A DNA stretch of 64,000 nucleotides from Fusobacterium necrophorum subsp. necrophorum. GTDB taxonomy: Bacteria; Fusobacteriota; Fusobacteriia; Fusobacteriales; Fusobacteriaceae. The notes beneath the pieces are model-generated. The model did not search any database. It saw only the letters and a list, made by a program, of their open reading frames with translations, and was not told the DNA's origin. Below are positions 7,536 through 18,526 of the stretch, piece by piece. The stretch is taken from positions 744,001 to 808,000 of the forward strand of contig NZ_CP034842.1 in assembly GCF_004006635.1 (NCBI RefSeq), read 5' to 3'. Within the stretch, counting starts at the first letter, position 1; each line of letters starts with the position of its first letter. The position numbers and the translations under genes are program-made.

Positions 7536-8822
7536 TTATCGTTCCAAAGCTTGTTTGATATCTGCAATAATATCTTCCACGTTTTCAATTCCCACAGAAA
7601 GTCGAATCATATTTTCTTGAATACCGGCTTTCAATTGATCCTCTTTTGAGAGTTGTCGATGTGTCATGCTGGCAGGATGAAGAACATGGGTTCTTAAATC
7701 TCCGACATGCACCACAAGAGATGCTAATTCCAAATGATTGATAAATTTCTTGGTAGCTTCCAAATCTCCTTTGATTCCAAAGGAAATAACACCGCTTCCT
7801 CCTTTTTTTAAATATTTTTTTGCAAGCTCACAGGAAGCGGAAGTTGTCAGTAGGGGATAATTCGTCCATGCTATCTTGGGATGTGCTTCCAAAAATTGTG
7901 CAATTTTCAAAGCATTTTCGGAATGTCTCTCCATTCGAAGTGCAAGAGTTTCCGTTCCCAGATTTGTTAAAAATGCATTAAAGGGACTCATTGTCGCTCC
8001 GAAGTCTCTCATGAATACGACTCGAGCTTTAGTAATAAAGGCCTGCTTTCCAAAAGATTTTGTATAACTTAATCCATGATAATTCGGATCTTCCTCGCTT
8101 AAATGAGGAAATTTTCCATTTGTCCAGTCAAAGGTTCCGCCATCTACAATCATTCCTCCTACACTTGTCGCATGTCCGTCCAAGTATTTAGTCGTAGAAT
8201 GCACGACAATATCGGCACCGAATTCAAAAGGGCGACAAAGATAAGGTGTTGCAAAAGTGTTGTCTACGAAGAGCGGAAGATTGTGTTTATGAGCAATTCC
8301 TGCGATTCGTTCGATATCCAAAAGTTCTACATTCGGATTTCCAAGGGTTTCTGAAAAAATCAGTTTGGTATTGCTTTGGATTGCCGCTGCTATGGTTTTC
8401 TCATCCGCATTCAGCGGGACAAAACTTGTATGGATTCCTAATTTTTGAAGGGTAGAACCAATTAAGGTATGGGTTCCGCCGTAAAGATTGTTCATAGCTA
8501 CAATGTGTTCTCCCGCATTGCAGATTGTTAAAATCGCTAAAAGGGTTGCAGCTTGTCCGGAGGATGTTGCCAAAGCTCCCACTCCGCCTTCTAAGCATGC
8601 GATTTTCTTTTCCAGTGCTTCTACTGTCGGATTGGATATTCTGCTATACATGTGACCGCTTTGTACCAGATCAAATAAATCAGCGACATCGTCTGCACTG
8701 TCATATTTATAGGTTGTTGATTGAATCAACGGAAGTATTCTTGCCTCCCCGTTTTTTGGCTCATATCCCGCTTGTACACATAGTGTTTCCGGATTTACAT
8801 GTTCTAAATCAAATTGTTTCAT
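7536..8822 (-). CDS. metY: O-acetylhomoserine sulfhydrylase
   Basis: PLP enzyme of the Cys/Met metabolism family, 428 residues, making homocysteine from O-acetylhomoserine and sulfide. The PLP lysine is Lys212 in HSTTKYLDGHA. YSRISNPTVEALEKKIACLEGG and LPLFVDNTFATPYLCRPFEFGADIVVHS are family signatures, and the long C-terminal LRTHVLHPASMTHRQL segment fits the OAH sulfhydrylase subgroup. The frame is open 33 codons upstream, but AGGGGAGGAAGAG precedes the ATG at 8822 and a good promoter lies inside the upstream extension, so the short start is right. First gene of a two-gene unit with the MetA-aspartokinase fusion. Confidence 0.93.
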   Translation of the reverse strand: MKQFDLEHVNPETLCVQAGYEPKNGEARILPLIQSTTYKYDSADDVADLFDLVQSGHMYSRISNPTVEALEKKIACLEGGVGALATSSGQAATLLAILTICNAGEHIVAMNNLYGGTHTLIGSTLQKLGIHTSFVPLNADEKTIAAAIQSNTKLIFSETLGNPNVELLDIERIAGIAHKHNLPLFVDNTFATPYLCRPFEFGADIVVHSTTKYLDGHATSVGGMIVDGGTFDWTNGKFPHLSEEDPNYHGLSYTKSFGKQAFITKARVVFMRDFGATMSPFNAFLTNLGTETLALRMERHSENALKIAQFLEAHPKIAWTNYPLLTTSASCELAKKYLKKGGSGVISFGIKGDLEATKKFINHLELASLVVHVGDLRTHVLHPASMTHRQLSKEDQLKAGIQENMIRLSVGIENVEDIIADIKQALER

Positions 8823-8892
8823 AGCTCTCTTCCTCCCCTGTTTTTGCTTGTTTTGTACTAAAATTTTTTGATATTTTTGATTAATTTTTACC

Positions 8893-8921
8893 ATTTTAGC
8901 AGCATTATTCAGAACTGTCAA
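8893..8921 (-). promoter_or_regulatory. promoter of metY
   Basis: Minus strand: TTGACA, 17-base spacer, TAAAAT, 70 bases upstream of the chosen ATG. A consensus -35 and optimal spacing. I looked for an S-box or T-box leader between it and the gene and saw none; the leader is too short. Confidence 0.75.
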
Positions 8922-9214
8922 TTCTTTTTCCTGAGGAGCCCATTTGAAGAGAAAACATCAAAGGTTTTTCAGAATATTTTCAAGATATTTTTGGAATAAG
9001 ACTTAGATTTTATTCCTGTTTTGGAACTTATATAAGAAATACGAGAGATTTGCAGATCATATTATCCATTTGAGTATAAACGTTATCTATCTTGTGAAGG
9101 GAGAAAATTTACGGAGAAAAGAATTGGAAAAGGAAAATAGAGGGTAAAATAAAAATCCACATACCCTCGTGTGTATCTGAAAAAAGAGTTGGTATTGTTT
9201 GAAAAAAATGATAT
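8922..9214. other. spacer between divergent metY and str operon promoters
   Basis: About 290 bases with no gene. It contains an imperfect GAGGGT...ACCCTC inverted repeat at 9140-9168 of unknown role. Otherwise AT-rich. Confidence 0.5.
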
Positions 9215-9242
9215 TGACTTTTTTTTGTATTCAGGGTATAAT
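9215..9242 (+). promoter_or_regulatory. promoter of the str operon
   Basis: TTGACT, 16-base spacer, TATAAT, 53 bases before the rpsL ATG. The match is close to consensus, as expected for a highly expressed ribosomal operon. Confidence 0.8.
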
Positions 9243-9295
9243 GTTTCAGTTATGAAAAATAAAAAATTAAAGAAAAAAGAAGGAAGGAGGGTAAA

Positions 9296-9664
9296 ATGCC
9301 TACTCTAAGTCAATTAGTTAAAAATGGAAGAGACACATTGGTGGAAAAGAAAAAATCACCAGCATTACACGGTAACCCACAAAGAAGAGGAGTGTGTGTG
9401 AGAGTTTATACAACAACTCCTAAGAAACCGAACTCAGCTTTGAGAAAAGTTGCCAGAGTAAAATTAACAAATGGAATTGAAGTAACTTGCTATATTCCTG
9501 GGGAAGGACACAACTTACAAGAACACTCAATCGTTTTGGTAAGAGGAGGAAGAACAAAAGATTTACCGGGGGTAAGATATAAGATTATCAGAGGTGCATT
9601 GGATACTGCCGGTGTAGCGAAGAGAAAACAAGCAAGATCAAAATATGGAGCGAAAAAAGCGTAA
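9296..9664 (+). CDS. rpsL: 30S ribosomal protein S12
   Basis: 122 residues; decoding-centre protein. [11 protein letters not shown] at the N-terminus, [21 protein letters not shown], and [13 protein letters not shown] are S12 signatures. The KKPNS lysines, where streptomycin resistance changes usually fall, are the ordinary sensitive form. First gene of rpsL-rpsG-fusA-tuf; ribosome site GGAGGG. The rpsG start is 20 bases after its stop. Confidence 0.98.
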   Translation: MPTLSQLVKNGRDTLVEKKKSPALHGNPQRRGVCVRVYTTTPKKPNSALRKVARVKLTNGIEVTCYIPGEGHNLQEHSIVLVRGGRTKDLPGVRYKIIRGALDTAGVAKRKQARSKYGAKKA

Positions 9665-9669
9665 TTTAA

Positions 9670-10155
<486 letters not shown>

Positions 10156-10181
10156 TTTGGAAATCGAGGAGGAAATATTTA

Positions 10182-12263
10182 ATGGCTAGGAAAGTATCAC
10201 TGGATATGACTAGAAACGTTGGAATCATGGCTCACATCGATGCAGGGAAAACGACAACGACAGAAAGAATTCTGTTTTTTACCGGAGTAGAAAGAAAACT
10301 TGGGGAAGTTCATGAAGGACAAGCAACTATGGACTGGATGGAACAGGAACAAGAAAGAGGAATTACAATTACATCTGCAGCGACTACATGTTTTTGGCGA
10401 GAACATAGAGTTAACATTATAGATACACCAGGACACGTGGACTTCACAGTGGAAGTAGAAAGATCATTGAGAGTATTGGATGGAGCCGTAGCTGTATTCT
10501 CAGCAGTAGACGGGGTACAACCACAATCAGAAACTGTTTGGAGACAAGCAGATAAATACCAAGTTCCAAGAATAGCATTTTTCAATAAAATGGATAGAAT
10601 CGGAGCGAACTTCGAAATGTGTGTTTCTGACATTCGAGAAAAATTAGGATCCAACCCTGTGCCAATTCAATTACCAATTGGAGCGGAAGATCAATTCGAA
10701 GGAATTGTGGATTTGATTGAAATGAAGGAAATTGTTTGGGGAGCAGACTCAGACAACGGACAAATTTTCGAAGTAAGAGAAGTAAGAGAAAGTATGAAAG
10801 AAGCGGCAGAAGAAGCAAGACAATATATGCTAGAATCTGTAGTGGAAACAAGTGATGAATTGATGGAGAAATTCTTCGGAGGAGAAGAAATCACGGTAGA
10901 AGAAATCAGAGCAGCCCTAAGAGTTGCTACGATTGCAAATACTATTGTACCGGTAACTTGTGGAACTGCTTTTAAAAACAAAGGAGTTCAACCTTTATTG
11001 GACGCTATTGTAGACTATATGCCGGCACCTACAGATGTAGCTATGGTAGCGGGAACCGATCCTAAAGATCCGGAAAAAGAATTGGATAGACAAATGTCTG
11101 ACGACGCTCCATTCGCAGCTTTAGCATTTAAGGTTATGACAGACCCGTTTGTAGGAAGATTGACATTCTTCCGAGTATATGCGGGAATTGTAGAAAAAGG
11201 ATCTTATGTGTTGAATTCTACAAAAGGGAAAAAGGAAAGAATGGGAAGATTGCTTCAAATGCATGCAAATAAAAGGGAAGAAATTGATGTGGTATACTGT
11301 GGAGATATTGCAGCGGCAGTAGGATTGAAAGATACCACAACAGGAGATACTCTTTGTGCAGAAAATGCTCCTATTGTATTAGAAAAAATGGAATTCCCGG
11401 AACCGGTTATTTCGGTTGCCGTAGAACCGAAAACGAAGGCTGACCAAGAAAAAATGGGAATCGCTTTGTCGAAGTTGGCAGAAGAAGACCCTACTTTCCG
11501 AGTAAGAACCGATGAAGAAACCGGTCAAACAATTATCTCAGGAATGGGAGAATTGCACTTGGAAATCATTGTAGATAGAATGAAGAGAGAATTTAAGGTA
11601 GAATCCAATGTAGGAAAACCTCAAGTTGCTTATCGAGAAACGATTACAAAATCTGTAGACCAAGAAGTAAAATACGCAAAACAATCCGGAGGACGTGGAC
11701 AATATGGACATGTTAAGGTTACTATTGAACCAAATCCAGGAAAAGAATTTGAATTTGTGAATAAGATTACAGGAGGAGTGATTCCTAAGGAATATATTCC
11801 GGCTGTAGAAAAAGGATGTAGAGAAGCATTGGAATCAGGGGTTGTTGCAGGATACCCTATGGTAGATGTCAAAGTGACTCTTTATGACGGATCTTACCAC
11901 GAAGTCGATTCCTCAGAAATGGCGTTTAAAATTGCAGGATCTATGGCATTGAAACAAGGAGCCGGAAAAGCAGCTGCCGTTATTTTGGAACCGGTATTTA
12001 AAGTAGAAGTAACCACTCCGGAAGAATATATGGGAGACATCATTGGAGACTTAAACTCAAGAAGAGGAATGGTTTCCGGAATGATTGACAGAAACGGAGC
12101 AAAAATTATTACTGCGAAAGTACCTTTATCTGAAATGTTCGGATATGCAACCGACTTACGATCTAAGTCACAAGGAAGAGCAACATATTCATGGGAATTC
12201 TCAGAATATATTCAAGTTCCGGCATCTATCCAAAAAGCAATTCAAGAAGAAAGAGGAAAATAA
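10182..12263 (+). CDS. fusA: elongation factor G
   Basis: 693-residue translocation GTPase. G1 [13 protein letters not shown] (about 17-29), switch [12 protein letters not shown]4 NKMDR, then domains II-V ending near [14 protein letters not shown]. Full length for EF-G. Ribosome site GAGGAGG, 26 bases after rpsG. No sign of a second divergent copy in the window. Confidence 0.98.
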   Translation: MARKVSLDMTRNVGIMAHIDAGKTTTTERILFFTGVERKLGEVHEGQATMDWMEQEQERGITITSAATTCFWREHRVNIIDTPGHVDFTVEVERSLRVLDGAVAVFSAVDGVQPQSETVWRQADKYQVPRIAFFNKMDRIGANFEMCVSDIREKLGSNPVPIQLPIGAEDQFEGIVDLIEMKEIVWGADSDNGQIFEVREVRESMKEAAEEARQYMLESVVETSDELMEKFFGGEEITVEEIRAALRVATIANTIVPVTCGTAFKNKGVQPLLDAIVDYMPAPTDVAMVAGTDPKDPEKELDRQMSDDAPFAALAFKVMTDPFVGRLTFFRVYAGIVEKGSYVLNSTKGKKERMGRLLQMHANKREEIDVVYCGDIAAAVGLKDTTTGDTLCAENAPIVLEKMEFPEPVISVAVEPKTKADQEKMGIALSKLAEEDPTFRVRTDEETGQTIISGMGELHLEIIVDRMKREFKVESNVGKPQVAYRETITKSVDQEVKYAKQSGGRGQYGHVKVTIEPNPGKEFEFVNKITGGVIPKEYIPAVEKGCREALESGVVAGYPMVDVKVTLYDGSYHEVDSSEMAFKIAGSMALKQGAGKAAAVILEPVFKVEVTTPEEYMGDIIGDLNSRRGMVSGMIDRNGAKIITAKVPLSEMFGYATDLRSKSQGRATYSWEFSEYIQVPASIQKAIQEERGK

Positions 12264-12297
12264 TAAAAATTATATATAATTTATAGGAGGATTGAAA

Positions 12298-13482
12298 ATG
12301 GCAAAAGAAAAATATGAAAGAAGTAAACCGCATGTAAACATCGGAACAATTGGACACGTTGACCATGGAAAGACAACTACCACAGCAGCAATTTCCAAAG
12401 TGTTATCTGACTTAGGATTGGCACAAAAAGTAGATTTTGACAAAATTGACGTAGCTCCGGAAGAAAAAGAAAGAGGAATTACCATCAATACCGCTCATAT
12501 CGAATATGAAACGGAAGCAAGACACTATGCGCACGTAGACTGTCCAGGGCACGCGGATTATGTAAAGAACATGATCACAGGGGCAGCCCAAATGGACGGA
12601 GCGATCTTAGTCGTATCCGCAGCAGACGGACCGATGCCACAAACAAGAGAACATATTCTATTATCAAGACAAGTAGGAGTACCATACATCGTAGTATATT
12701 TGAATAAAGCGGATATGGTAGAAGATGAAGAATTGTTGGAATTGGTAGAAATGGAAGTACGAGAATTGTTATCCGAATACGGATTCCCAGGAGATGAAAT
12801 TCCAATTGTAACAGGATCATCTTTAGGAGCATTAAATGGAGAACAAAAATGGGTAGATAAAATTATGGAATTGATGAAGGCGGTAGACGAATACATTCCA
12901 ACTCCGGAAAGAGCTGTAGATCAACCATTCTTGATGCCGATTGAAGACGTATTTACGATTACGGGAAGAGGAACGGTAGTAACCGGAAGAGTGGAAAGAG
13001 GAGTTGTCAAAGTAGGAGAAGAAGTAGAAATCGTAGGAATCAAAGCGACCACAAAGACGACTTGTACGGGAGTGGAAATGTTCCGAAAATTATTGGATCA
13101 AGGACAAGCGGGAGATAACATCGGAGCTTTGTTAAGAGGAACGAAGAAAGAAGAAGTGGAAAGAGGACAAGTATTGGCAAAACCGGGAAGTATTCATCCA
13201 CATACAAACTTTAGTGGAGAAGTCTATGTATTGACCAAAGAAGAAGGAGGAAGACATACTCCGTTCTTCACAGGATACCGACCACAATTCTACTTCAGAA
13301 CAACGGATATTACAGGTGCAGTAACCTTACCGGAAGGAGTGGAAATGGTAATGCCAGGAGATAATATCACCATGACGGTAGAATTGATTCACCCGATTGC
13401 AATGGAAACAGGATTGCGATTTGCAATTCGAGAAGGAGGAAGAACGGTAGCTTCCGGAGTAGTATCTGAAATTACAAAATAG
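12298..13482 (+). CDS. tuf: elongation factor Tu
   Basis: 394 residues, the usual length. [13 protein letters not shown] (G1), [23 protein letters not shown] (G3), NKADMVED (G4) and the domain II-III residues [13 protein letters not shown] and [15 protein letters not shown]. Start at the ATG after ATAGGAGGATTGAAA; a TTG two codons earlier is in frame but lies too close to the AGGAGG. Last gene of the str operon, followed by a terminator. Confidence 0.98.
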   Translation: MAKEKYERSKPHVNIGTIGHVDHGKTTTTAAISKVLSDLGLAQKVDFDKIDVAPEEKERGITINTAHIEYETEARHYAHVDCPGHADYVKNMITGAAQMDGAILVVSAADGPMPQTREHILLSRQVGVPYIVVYLNKADMVEDEELLELVEMEVRELLSEYGFPGDEIPIVTGSSLGALNGEQKWVDKIMELMKAVDEYIPTPERAVDQPFLMPIEDVFTITGRGTVVTGRVERGVVKVGEEVEIVGIKATTKTTCTGVEMFRKLLDQGQAGDNIGALLRGTKKEEVERGQVLAKPGSIHPHTNFSGEVYVLTKEEGGRHTPFFTGYRPQFYFRTTDITGAVTLPEGVEMVMPGDNITMTVELIHPIAMETGLRFAIREGGRTVASGVVSEITK

Positions 13483-13509
13483 TTTTTCCAAAGGTATAAG
13501 AAAGCAAGA

Positions 13510-13540
13510 GCCGGATTTGGAAGAGTCCGGCCTTTTTGTT
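13510..13540 (+). terminator. terminator of the str operon
   Basis: GCCGGA, 10-base loop, TCCGGC, then CTTTTTGTTTTTC. It starts 27 bases after the tuf stop codon. Confidence 0.88.
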
Positions 13541-14193
13541 TTTCTTTTCTTAAAATAGCATAAAATAGGAGCAGTATTATTTTGATACAAAATATATGTT
13601 TTTAAACAAAAAAATATCTTGATTTTTTACAGGAGGGTAGAATCTTTCTTTTTTTGATTTTTGTGGAAAAAGCAGATACAAAAGAAGATATTTATCAAAG
13701 CTTGCCATAGATCCACTTAGGTCGGATAACATCATATTTTGACAAAGAAAAGAAGAAAAGTTCCTGAGAGCTGTCCGGATAGAAAGTAAAGGCTGCTTCC
13801 TCGAAAAATCGGTATGTATGGCAATCCATTTTTTCTTTTTTTGCCGTTTTGGATACTAAACGGCGAAATACCTCTAAAATTCATGGCTTTCGTAAAAAAT
13901 AAGAGCTGATTTTAGCCCTTTATAAAAAAAGAGACTAGGGAAATTACCCGAAAGCTCTTTGAGGAGGCTTATTTTGCCTCTTATTTGTCAAGCGATAGAC
14001 GGCATATATGGAAAAAATTAAGATATTTTTAGATAAAAAATCTATAATTGAATTTTTTATATTTATTTTTTAAAATAAAGTATTGTTTTCTTGATTTTTA
14101 GGAAAAGCTAAAGTATATATAAATTTAGAAACAATGAAAAATCAATTTTAAAAATTTAGTTGCTTAAAATATTATTGTTAAGGGAGATACTAT
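13541..14193. other. 650-base AT-rich spacer between tuf and the MFS gene
   Basis: No intact gene. Contains a short decayed-looking reading frame on the minus strand (13695-13880) and a GAGGC/GCCTC hairpin near 13960-13980. The last 200 bases are extremely AT-rich, leading into an AAGGGAGAT ribosome site for the next gene. Nothing else recognised. Confidence 0.5.
13695..13880 (-). pseudogene. possible gene remnant or small ORF
   Basis: 62 consecutive sense codons on the minus strand ending in TGA. The first ATG is at 13829, giving 44 residues (MDCHTYRFFEEAAF... ending DVIRPKWIYGKL). Residue and codon use look protein-like, and a stop lies just upstream of the open stretch without a start or good ribosome site. 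This suggests the truncated C-terminus of an old gene. Family not recognised. Confidence 0.3.
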
Positions 14194-15369
14194 ATGAGTA
14201 GAAATAATGTAATTGCCTTACTTTGGGGAGAGAGTAGTCTTAAAATCTCTTCGATTCTTTATGGTTCCGTTATAACCGCTTATTTGTTGCAGGTGGGTCT
14301 AACAAATTATCAGATTGGAATTTTATGGTCAATAGTCCTATTTTCACAAATGATTTTTGATTATCCGACAGGTGGTTTCGCAGACAAATATGGTCGATTA
14401 AAAATCTTTACAATTGGGATGTTATTTATGGGGCTCTCCCTTTTTATGATGATAAGTGAGAATATCTTTCTTTTGTATTCCGGAGCAATTATTTTAGGAG
14501 TAGGAGAATCTCAAGTAAGTGGAACATTATTTCCTTGGTTCATTCATACACTAGATGAAAAAGGACTTTCTGAATTAGAAAGAAAAGAAAGTATTATGAA
14601 AGTAAACGCTCAAACCCAATATACAACTAATTTTTTAGGTATTTTTATTGGATTTTTAATAGCTCCTTTTGATTTGAAGTATAAGACTATATTGATGATA
14701 GCTGGATGCTTGTATATTTTAAATGGTGTTTTTATTTATTCTTTTTTTAAAGATAATAGAAGTGAAGAAAGAGATTTACTAAAAATCGGAAAAAAAAGTA
14801 TAGGCATTTTTTGGAAGGAACATAAATTATGGGTTTATACATTGGCAATGACACTTCATTATATTTTTTACTCCATTTATTTGTTTATTTGGCAACCTAG
14901 GGCTAATTCTTTGGGAATTTTGGAAAGTAAACTCGGATTTGTTCAAAGTTTATTCCTGATTGGAATGGCTGTCAGCGGATTTATAGTGAAACATATAAAT
15001 ATAAGGACATATTTTGTTTATTTCTTAGCAAGTATCTTAATACCAATATCTTTAGTCTATATTTATGATTCTTCAAACTTGAAAGCTTATCTTTCTTTTA
15101 TGTTTATTTTGTCATTAAGCAATGGTTTCATAATTCCTTTGATTTTTGGAAGTATGCATTTTTTTATTCCGGATGATGTTAGATCTTCGGTAGTGTCCTT
15201 GATAAGCTCTTTGTCCAGTATTTTTTTAGTTTTTTTTCAAGTTGTCATCGGAAGAATATTGGATAAGCATAATTTTTGGTACTTGTCCTTTTTTTGTTTC
15301 CCTGTCGGAATGCTATATATTCTATGTATTTATTTTATATATACATGGAGGATAAGGAATGAGAAGTAA
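14194..15369 (+). CDS. major facilitator superfamily transporter
   Basis: 391 residues, almost entirely hydrophobic, compatible with 12 membrane helices in two bundles around a basic central loop (about residues 185-205). MFS motif A is visible as DYPTGGFADKYGRLK after helix 2, and LGVGESQVSGTLFPW follows helix 4. Substrate unknown; the short loops and single unit without partner genes suggest a small-molecule exporter. Clearly more AT-rich than its neighbours, sits alone between the str operon and a minus-strand group, and is flanked by a long AT-rich spacer. It could be a recent acquisition. Confidence 0.85.
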   Translation: MSRNNVIALLWGESSLKISSILYGSVITAYLLQVGLTNYQIGILWSIVLFSQMIFDYPTGGFADKYGRLKIFTIGMLFMGLSLFMMISENIFLLYSGAIILGVGESQVSGTLFPWFIHTLDEKGLSELERKESIMKVNAQTQYTTNFLGIFIGFLIAPFDLKYKTILMIAGCLYILNGVFIYSFFKDNRSEERDLLKIGKKSIGIFWKEHKLWVYTLAMTLHYIFYSIYLFIWQPRANSLGILESKLGFVQSLFLIGMAVSGFIVKHINIRTYFVYFLASILIPISLVYIYDSSNLKAYLSFMFILSLSNGFIIPLIFGSMHFFIPDDVRSSVVSLISSLSSIFLVFFQVVIGRILDKHNFWYLSFFCFPVGMLYILCIYFIYTWRIRNEK

Positions 15370-15417
15370 TATCAAGAAACTTGAAATTGTATTATCCTTA
15401 TCCTTTCTCAGGTTTTA

Positions 15418-16065
15418 TTATTTAGATTTCATGGCAATATTGTCGTCTTTATGTATAATTCCAACTCCATCTCCGAATGGAAGAAGGACGAAATTATGGT
15501 TTTTATAGAGATATGAAATAAATTCATCCAATTTTTTTACTAAAGTCTTATAACGTTTCGGATACTTTTCTTCACAGACATAGCCTCGAAATAGAATATT
15601 ATCGATAAAAACAACACCTCCTTGTTGTAACTTGGGGTAGGAGTCCTCGAAAAATTTTTGATATTGTCCTTTGGAGGCATCTATGAAAATAAAGTCAAAT
15701 GTTTCATCAAGATGTTTGATTTCTTCCGTGGCATCTCCTAAGATTTGATTTACATTGAATATTTTTGCTTTTTCAAAATTTTTTTTCGCTTCTTCAAAAC
15801 GATTTTTATCAATTTCTATTGTCGTTAAGGTTCCGCTGATTTCTCTCGCAATATAGATTCCGGAATACCCGATGGCGGTACCGATCTCTAAAGCATGATG
15901 ACATTTTTTTAGTTGTAACATCATCTTTAGATATTCTGCCACTTCTTTGGTCACAATAGGAACCTTATGTTGCTGGGCATATGCTTCCAATTCTAAGAGA
16001 ATAGGGTCTTTTTCTTCTATTTTTGTGTAAAGATATTGATTGATGGGATTTAAAACTTCTAACAT
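15418..16065 (-). CDS. SAM-dependent O-methyltransferase (YrrM/COMT-like)
   Basis: 215-residue class I methyltransferase. The SAM site is HALEIGTAIGYSGIYIAREI (about 56-75); LTTIEIDKNRFEEAKKNF is the acidic motif II; FDFIFIDASKGQYQKFFEDSYPKL carries the metal-binding Asp typical of catechol-type O-methyltransferases; GGVVFIDNILFRG follows. Natural substrate unknown. The ATG lies 6 bases downstream of the EamA gene stop, so the two are co-transcribed. Confidence 0.88.
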   Translation of the reverse strand: MLEVLNPINQYLYTKIEEKDPILLELEAYAQQHKVPIVTKEVAEYLKMMLQLKKCHHALEIGTAIGYSGIYIAREISGTLTTIEIDKNRFEEAKKNFEKAKIFNVNQILGDATEEIKHLDETFDFIFIDASKGQYQKFFEDSYPKLQQGGVVFIDNILFRGYVCEEKYPKRYKTLVKKLDEFISYLYKNHNFVLLPFGDGVGIIHKDDNIAMKSK

Positions 16066-16071
16066 AGGATA

Positions 16072-16965
16072 CTACTTTCCTTTCTTTTTTTCGAAAAAAT
16101 CACTTGGAATTTGAGCCACCAGAATGGCAATAAACATAATCACACAACCTAAAATTTCACTCGCTTTCAATCTTTCATGTAAAACCACGAAACCTGCAAT
16201 AGCTCCAAATACAGATTCTAAACTTAAAATCAAAGAAGCTAAAGTTGCATTTGTCGTATGTTTTTGCCCTACAATTTGTAAAGTATAGGCAATTCCCCCC
16301 GACAAAATTCCGGCATAAGCAATGGACTTCCAAGAAGCAAAAATATTGGGTAATGTTGGAGCTTCTATGCTCAGAGCAACGATTGCCGCTAAGCAGGTAG
16401 TCACAGCAAATTGTAAGCAGGAAAGTTTAATAGGGTTTACCTTTTTTGTAAAATGGTCAATGATTAAGATATGACCTGCCCAGAAAAAAGAACCCAAGAA
16501 AACAAAAAGGTCTCCCTTATTAATCGCTGCTCCCTCTGTCAAGCCGGACATTGCCAGTAAGTAAAGCCCTACCGTTCCTAAAAAAACAGCCATCCAAGTG
16601 AAAAGATTTACTTTCTTTTTAAAGAAAATTCCCAGTATGGGAACCAATACAATATAGAGTGAAGTAATAAAACTTGTTTTTCCCGCAGTTGTGTACAGTA
16701 AGCCCACTTGTTGACAAGAGGAGCCTAAAAAGAGGAAGATACCACAGGCAGCTCCACCCAAAAGTAAATCTTTCAGCTTTGTGGTATCTTTTTCTTTTTG
16801 AAAAAGAATCAGTATAAAAACGAAAAGAGTAGATAAAAAACAACGAGAAGCACTGAAGCTAAAAGGTCCGATGAGATCCATTCCCGTGACCTGTGCTACA
16901 AAGGCACTTCCCCAAATAAACGATGTTAGTAACAAAGCTCCATTTCCCAATAAAAACTGATTCAT
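16072..16965 (-). CDS. EamA/DMT-family transporter
   Basis: Integral membrane protein of 297 residues with ten predicted helices in two EamA repeats. The first begins with LTSFIWGSAFVAQVTGMDLIGPFSFSASR and the second near FLGSFFWAGHILIIDHF. Such proteins export amino acids or metabolites. Two ATGs are possible; the first is almost against the GGGGGG ribosome site, so the second is used. Upstream gene of a pair with the O-methyltransferase. Substrate not predictable. Confidence 0.87.
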   Translation of the reverse strand: MNQFLLGNGALLLTSFIWGSAFVAQVTGMDLIGPFSFSASRCFLSTLFVFILILFQKEKDTTKLKDLLLGGAACGIFLFLGSSCQQVGLLYTTAGKTSFITSLYIVLVPILGIFFKKKVNLFTWMAVFLGTVGLYLLAMSGLTEGAAINKGDLFVFLGSFFWAGHILIIDHFTKKVNPIKLSCLQFAVTTCLAAIVALSIEAPTLPNIFASWKSIAYAGILSGGIAYTLQIVGQKHTTNATLASLILSLESVFGAIAGFVVLHERLKASEILGCVIMFIAILVAQIPSDFFEKKKGK

Positions 16966-17049
16966 AGCCATTTCCCCCCTTAAACAACTAAGACACTAAC
17001 TGTAAAAATTGATTTTGACACCTATGTTCACACCACTTATTGTATAAAA

Positions 17050-18390
17050 TTATGAAGATACCAAATGTAAAAAATGGGACGATAATTGGAAATAAATTGC
17101 CAGAGCACAAGCATCTACAATGGTTGTAATCAAAGGACTCGCCATGATAGCAGGATCCAATCTTAGAGCTTTTGCTACGATTGGCAAGGATCCTCCCACC
17201 ACTTTCGCAATAATAACCGTGATAAGCAGGCTAAAACAAACAACTGTAGAGATGGTAAGTCCAACTTGATCAATATAGTAAATTCGTAGAAAATTTACAA
17301 GTGCCAAAGCGACTCCAACTAAAATACTAACACGAAATTCTTTCCAAACAATTTTTCCAATATCAGACAATTCAATTTCTCCCAAAGCCAAACCACGAAT
17401 AATCAGGGTTGCAGACTGAGAGCCTGCGTTTCCTCCGGTATCCATTAACATGGGAATAAAAATGGCCAAAGTCACAACAGATTGCAGAACGGATTCATAT
17501 CTTCGGATAATAATTCCCGTTGCTGTCGCTGAAATCATGAGTACCAGTAGCCAAATGATTCTATGCTTTGCCAAGGAGAAAATGGATTCTCTCAGATACT
17601 CCTCATTGGACGGTTCCATTGCAGCCATAATGTGGAAGTCTTCCGTGTTTTCTTGGTCGATGACATCAACTACGTCGTCAATCGTAATGAGTCCTACCAA
17701 ACGATTTTCATTATCTACAACAGGAATTGAGTTATAGTCATATTTTCTGAATAAATCGGCAACGTCTTCTTGGTCATCTAAGGTTTTGACTGTCGGAATC
17801 GAAGTATCCATAGCATCGACAAGAGGAACATCATCTTCCACAAGAATGAGCTGTTTCAAGGTAATAATCCCTAAAAAATGTCTTGTTTTATCAATGACAA
17901 AACAAATGTCGGTATCTTCCTTATCCATTCCCACGTTTTTAAAATAGGAAAGAGCCTGCCCTATAGTCATGTCATTTTTAAAAGATACATATTCCACCGT
18001 CATGACTCCACCAGCTGAATTTTCCGGATATTTCAAAAATTGATTGATAAGTTTTCTGGTTTCGGCAGAGGAATTTTTTAAAATTTTATCCACAATATTT
18101 GCCGGCATTTCTTCAACCAAGTCTACAGTATCATCAAGAAACAATTCATCTAAAATTCTTTTCAATTCTTCATCGGTAATGCTTTCAATAATTTCTTCCT
18201 GTTTTTCCGGAGAAAGGTAAGAAAAAACTTCTGAGGCAGCATCTTTCTGGAGAATACGAAAGACGAGTATAGTCTTCTCCTTTGATAAGTCTTCAAAATG
18301 TTCTGCAATGTCTACAGGGTTTTCTTCGTTTAAAATATTTTTCAATTCAGAAAGTCGGTTGCTTTCCAAATATTCCAAAATATTCTCCAT
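17050..18390 (-). CDS. mgtE: magnesium transporter MgtE
   Basis: 446-residue Mg2+ channel. The N-terminal superhelical MgtE_N domain (about 1-125) has repeated LSPEKQEEIIESI, DELFLDDTVDLVEEMPANI and AETRKLINQFLKYPENSAGGVM motifs. Two CBS domains (about 130-255) include YNSIPVVDNENRLVGLITIDDVVDVI. The C-terminal part is a five-helix pore domain with FIPMLMDTGGNAGSQSATLIIRGLALGE, the conserved pore segment. The frame is open 12 codons upstream, but AGAGGAGGTG points to the ATG at 18390. No M-box riboswitch is visible in the 136-base divergent gap with rsmB. Confidence 0.95.
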   Translation of the reverse strand: MENILEYLESNRLSELKNILNEENPVDIAEHFEDLSKEKTILVFRILQKDAASEVFSYLSPEKQEEIIESITDEELKRILDELFLDDTVDLVEEMPANIVDKILKNSSAETRKLINQFLKYPENSAGGVMTVEYVSFKNDMTIGQALSYFKNVGMDKEDTDICFVIDKTRHFLGIITLKQLILVEDDVPLVDAMDTSIPTVKTLDDQEDVADLFRKYDYNSIPVVDNENRLVGLITIDDVVDVIDQENTEDFHIMAAMEPSNEEYLRESIFSLAKHRIIWLLVLMISATATGIIIRRYESVLQSVVTLAIFIPMLMDTGGNAGSQSATLIIRGLALGEIELSDIGKIVWKEFRVSILVGVALALVNFLRIYYIDQVGLTISTVVCFSLLITVIIAKVVGGSLPIVAKALRLDPAIMASPLITTIVDACALAIYFQLSSHFLHLVSS

Positions 18391-18526
18391 GATGACACCT
18401 CCTCTTAAATTTTTATGTATTTTCACTCAATTTTATAGTACCATTTCTGATAAAAAAACGCAAATAAAAGATGAGTTTATGGTATAATGAAGTGAAAATC
18501 GGGAAAAGAAAAATTAGGAGGATCCA

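Noticed and set aside
8823..8892. SAM riboswitch (S-box) before metY
   Set aside because: Only about 70 bases separate promoter and start, too short for an S-box plus terminator, and no core motifs are present.
8823..8921. N-terminal extension of metY by 33 codons
   Set aside because: A consensus promoter (TTGACA-17-TAAAAT, minus strand) lies inside it and the strong ribosome site is before the ATG at 8822.
10310..13100. Long minus-strand open frames opposite fusA and tuf
   Set aside because: They are antisense shadows of highly biased codon use in the real genes and lack ribosome sites or family features.
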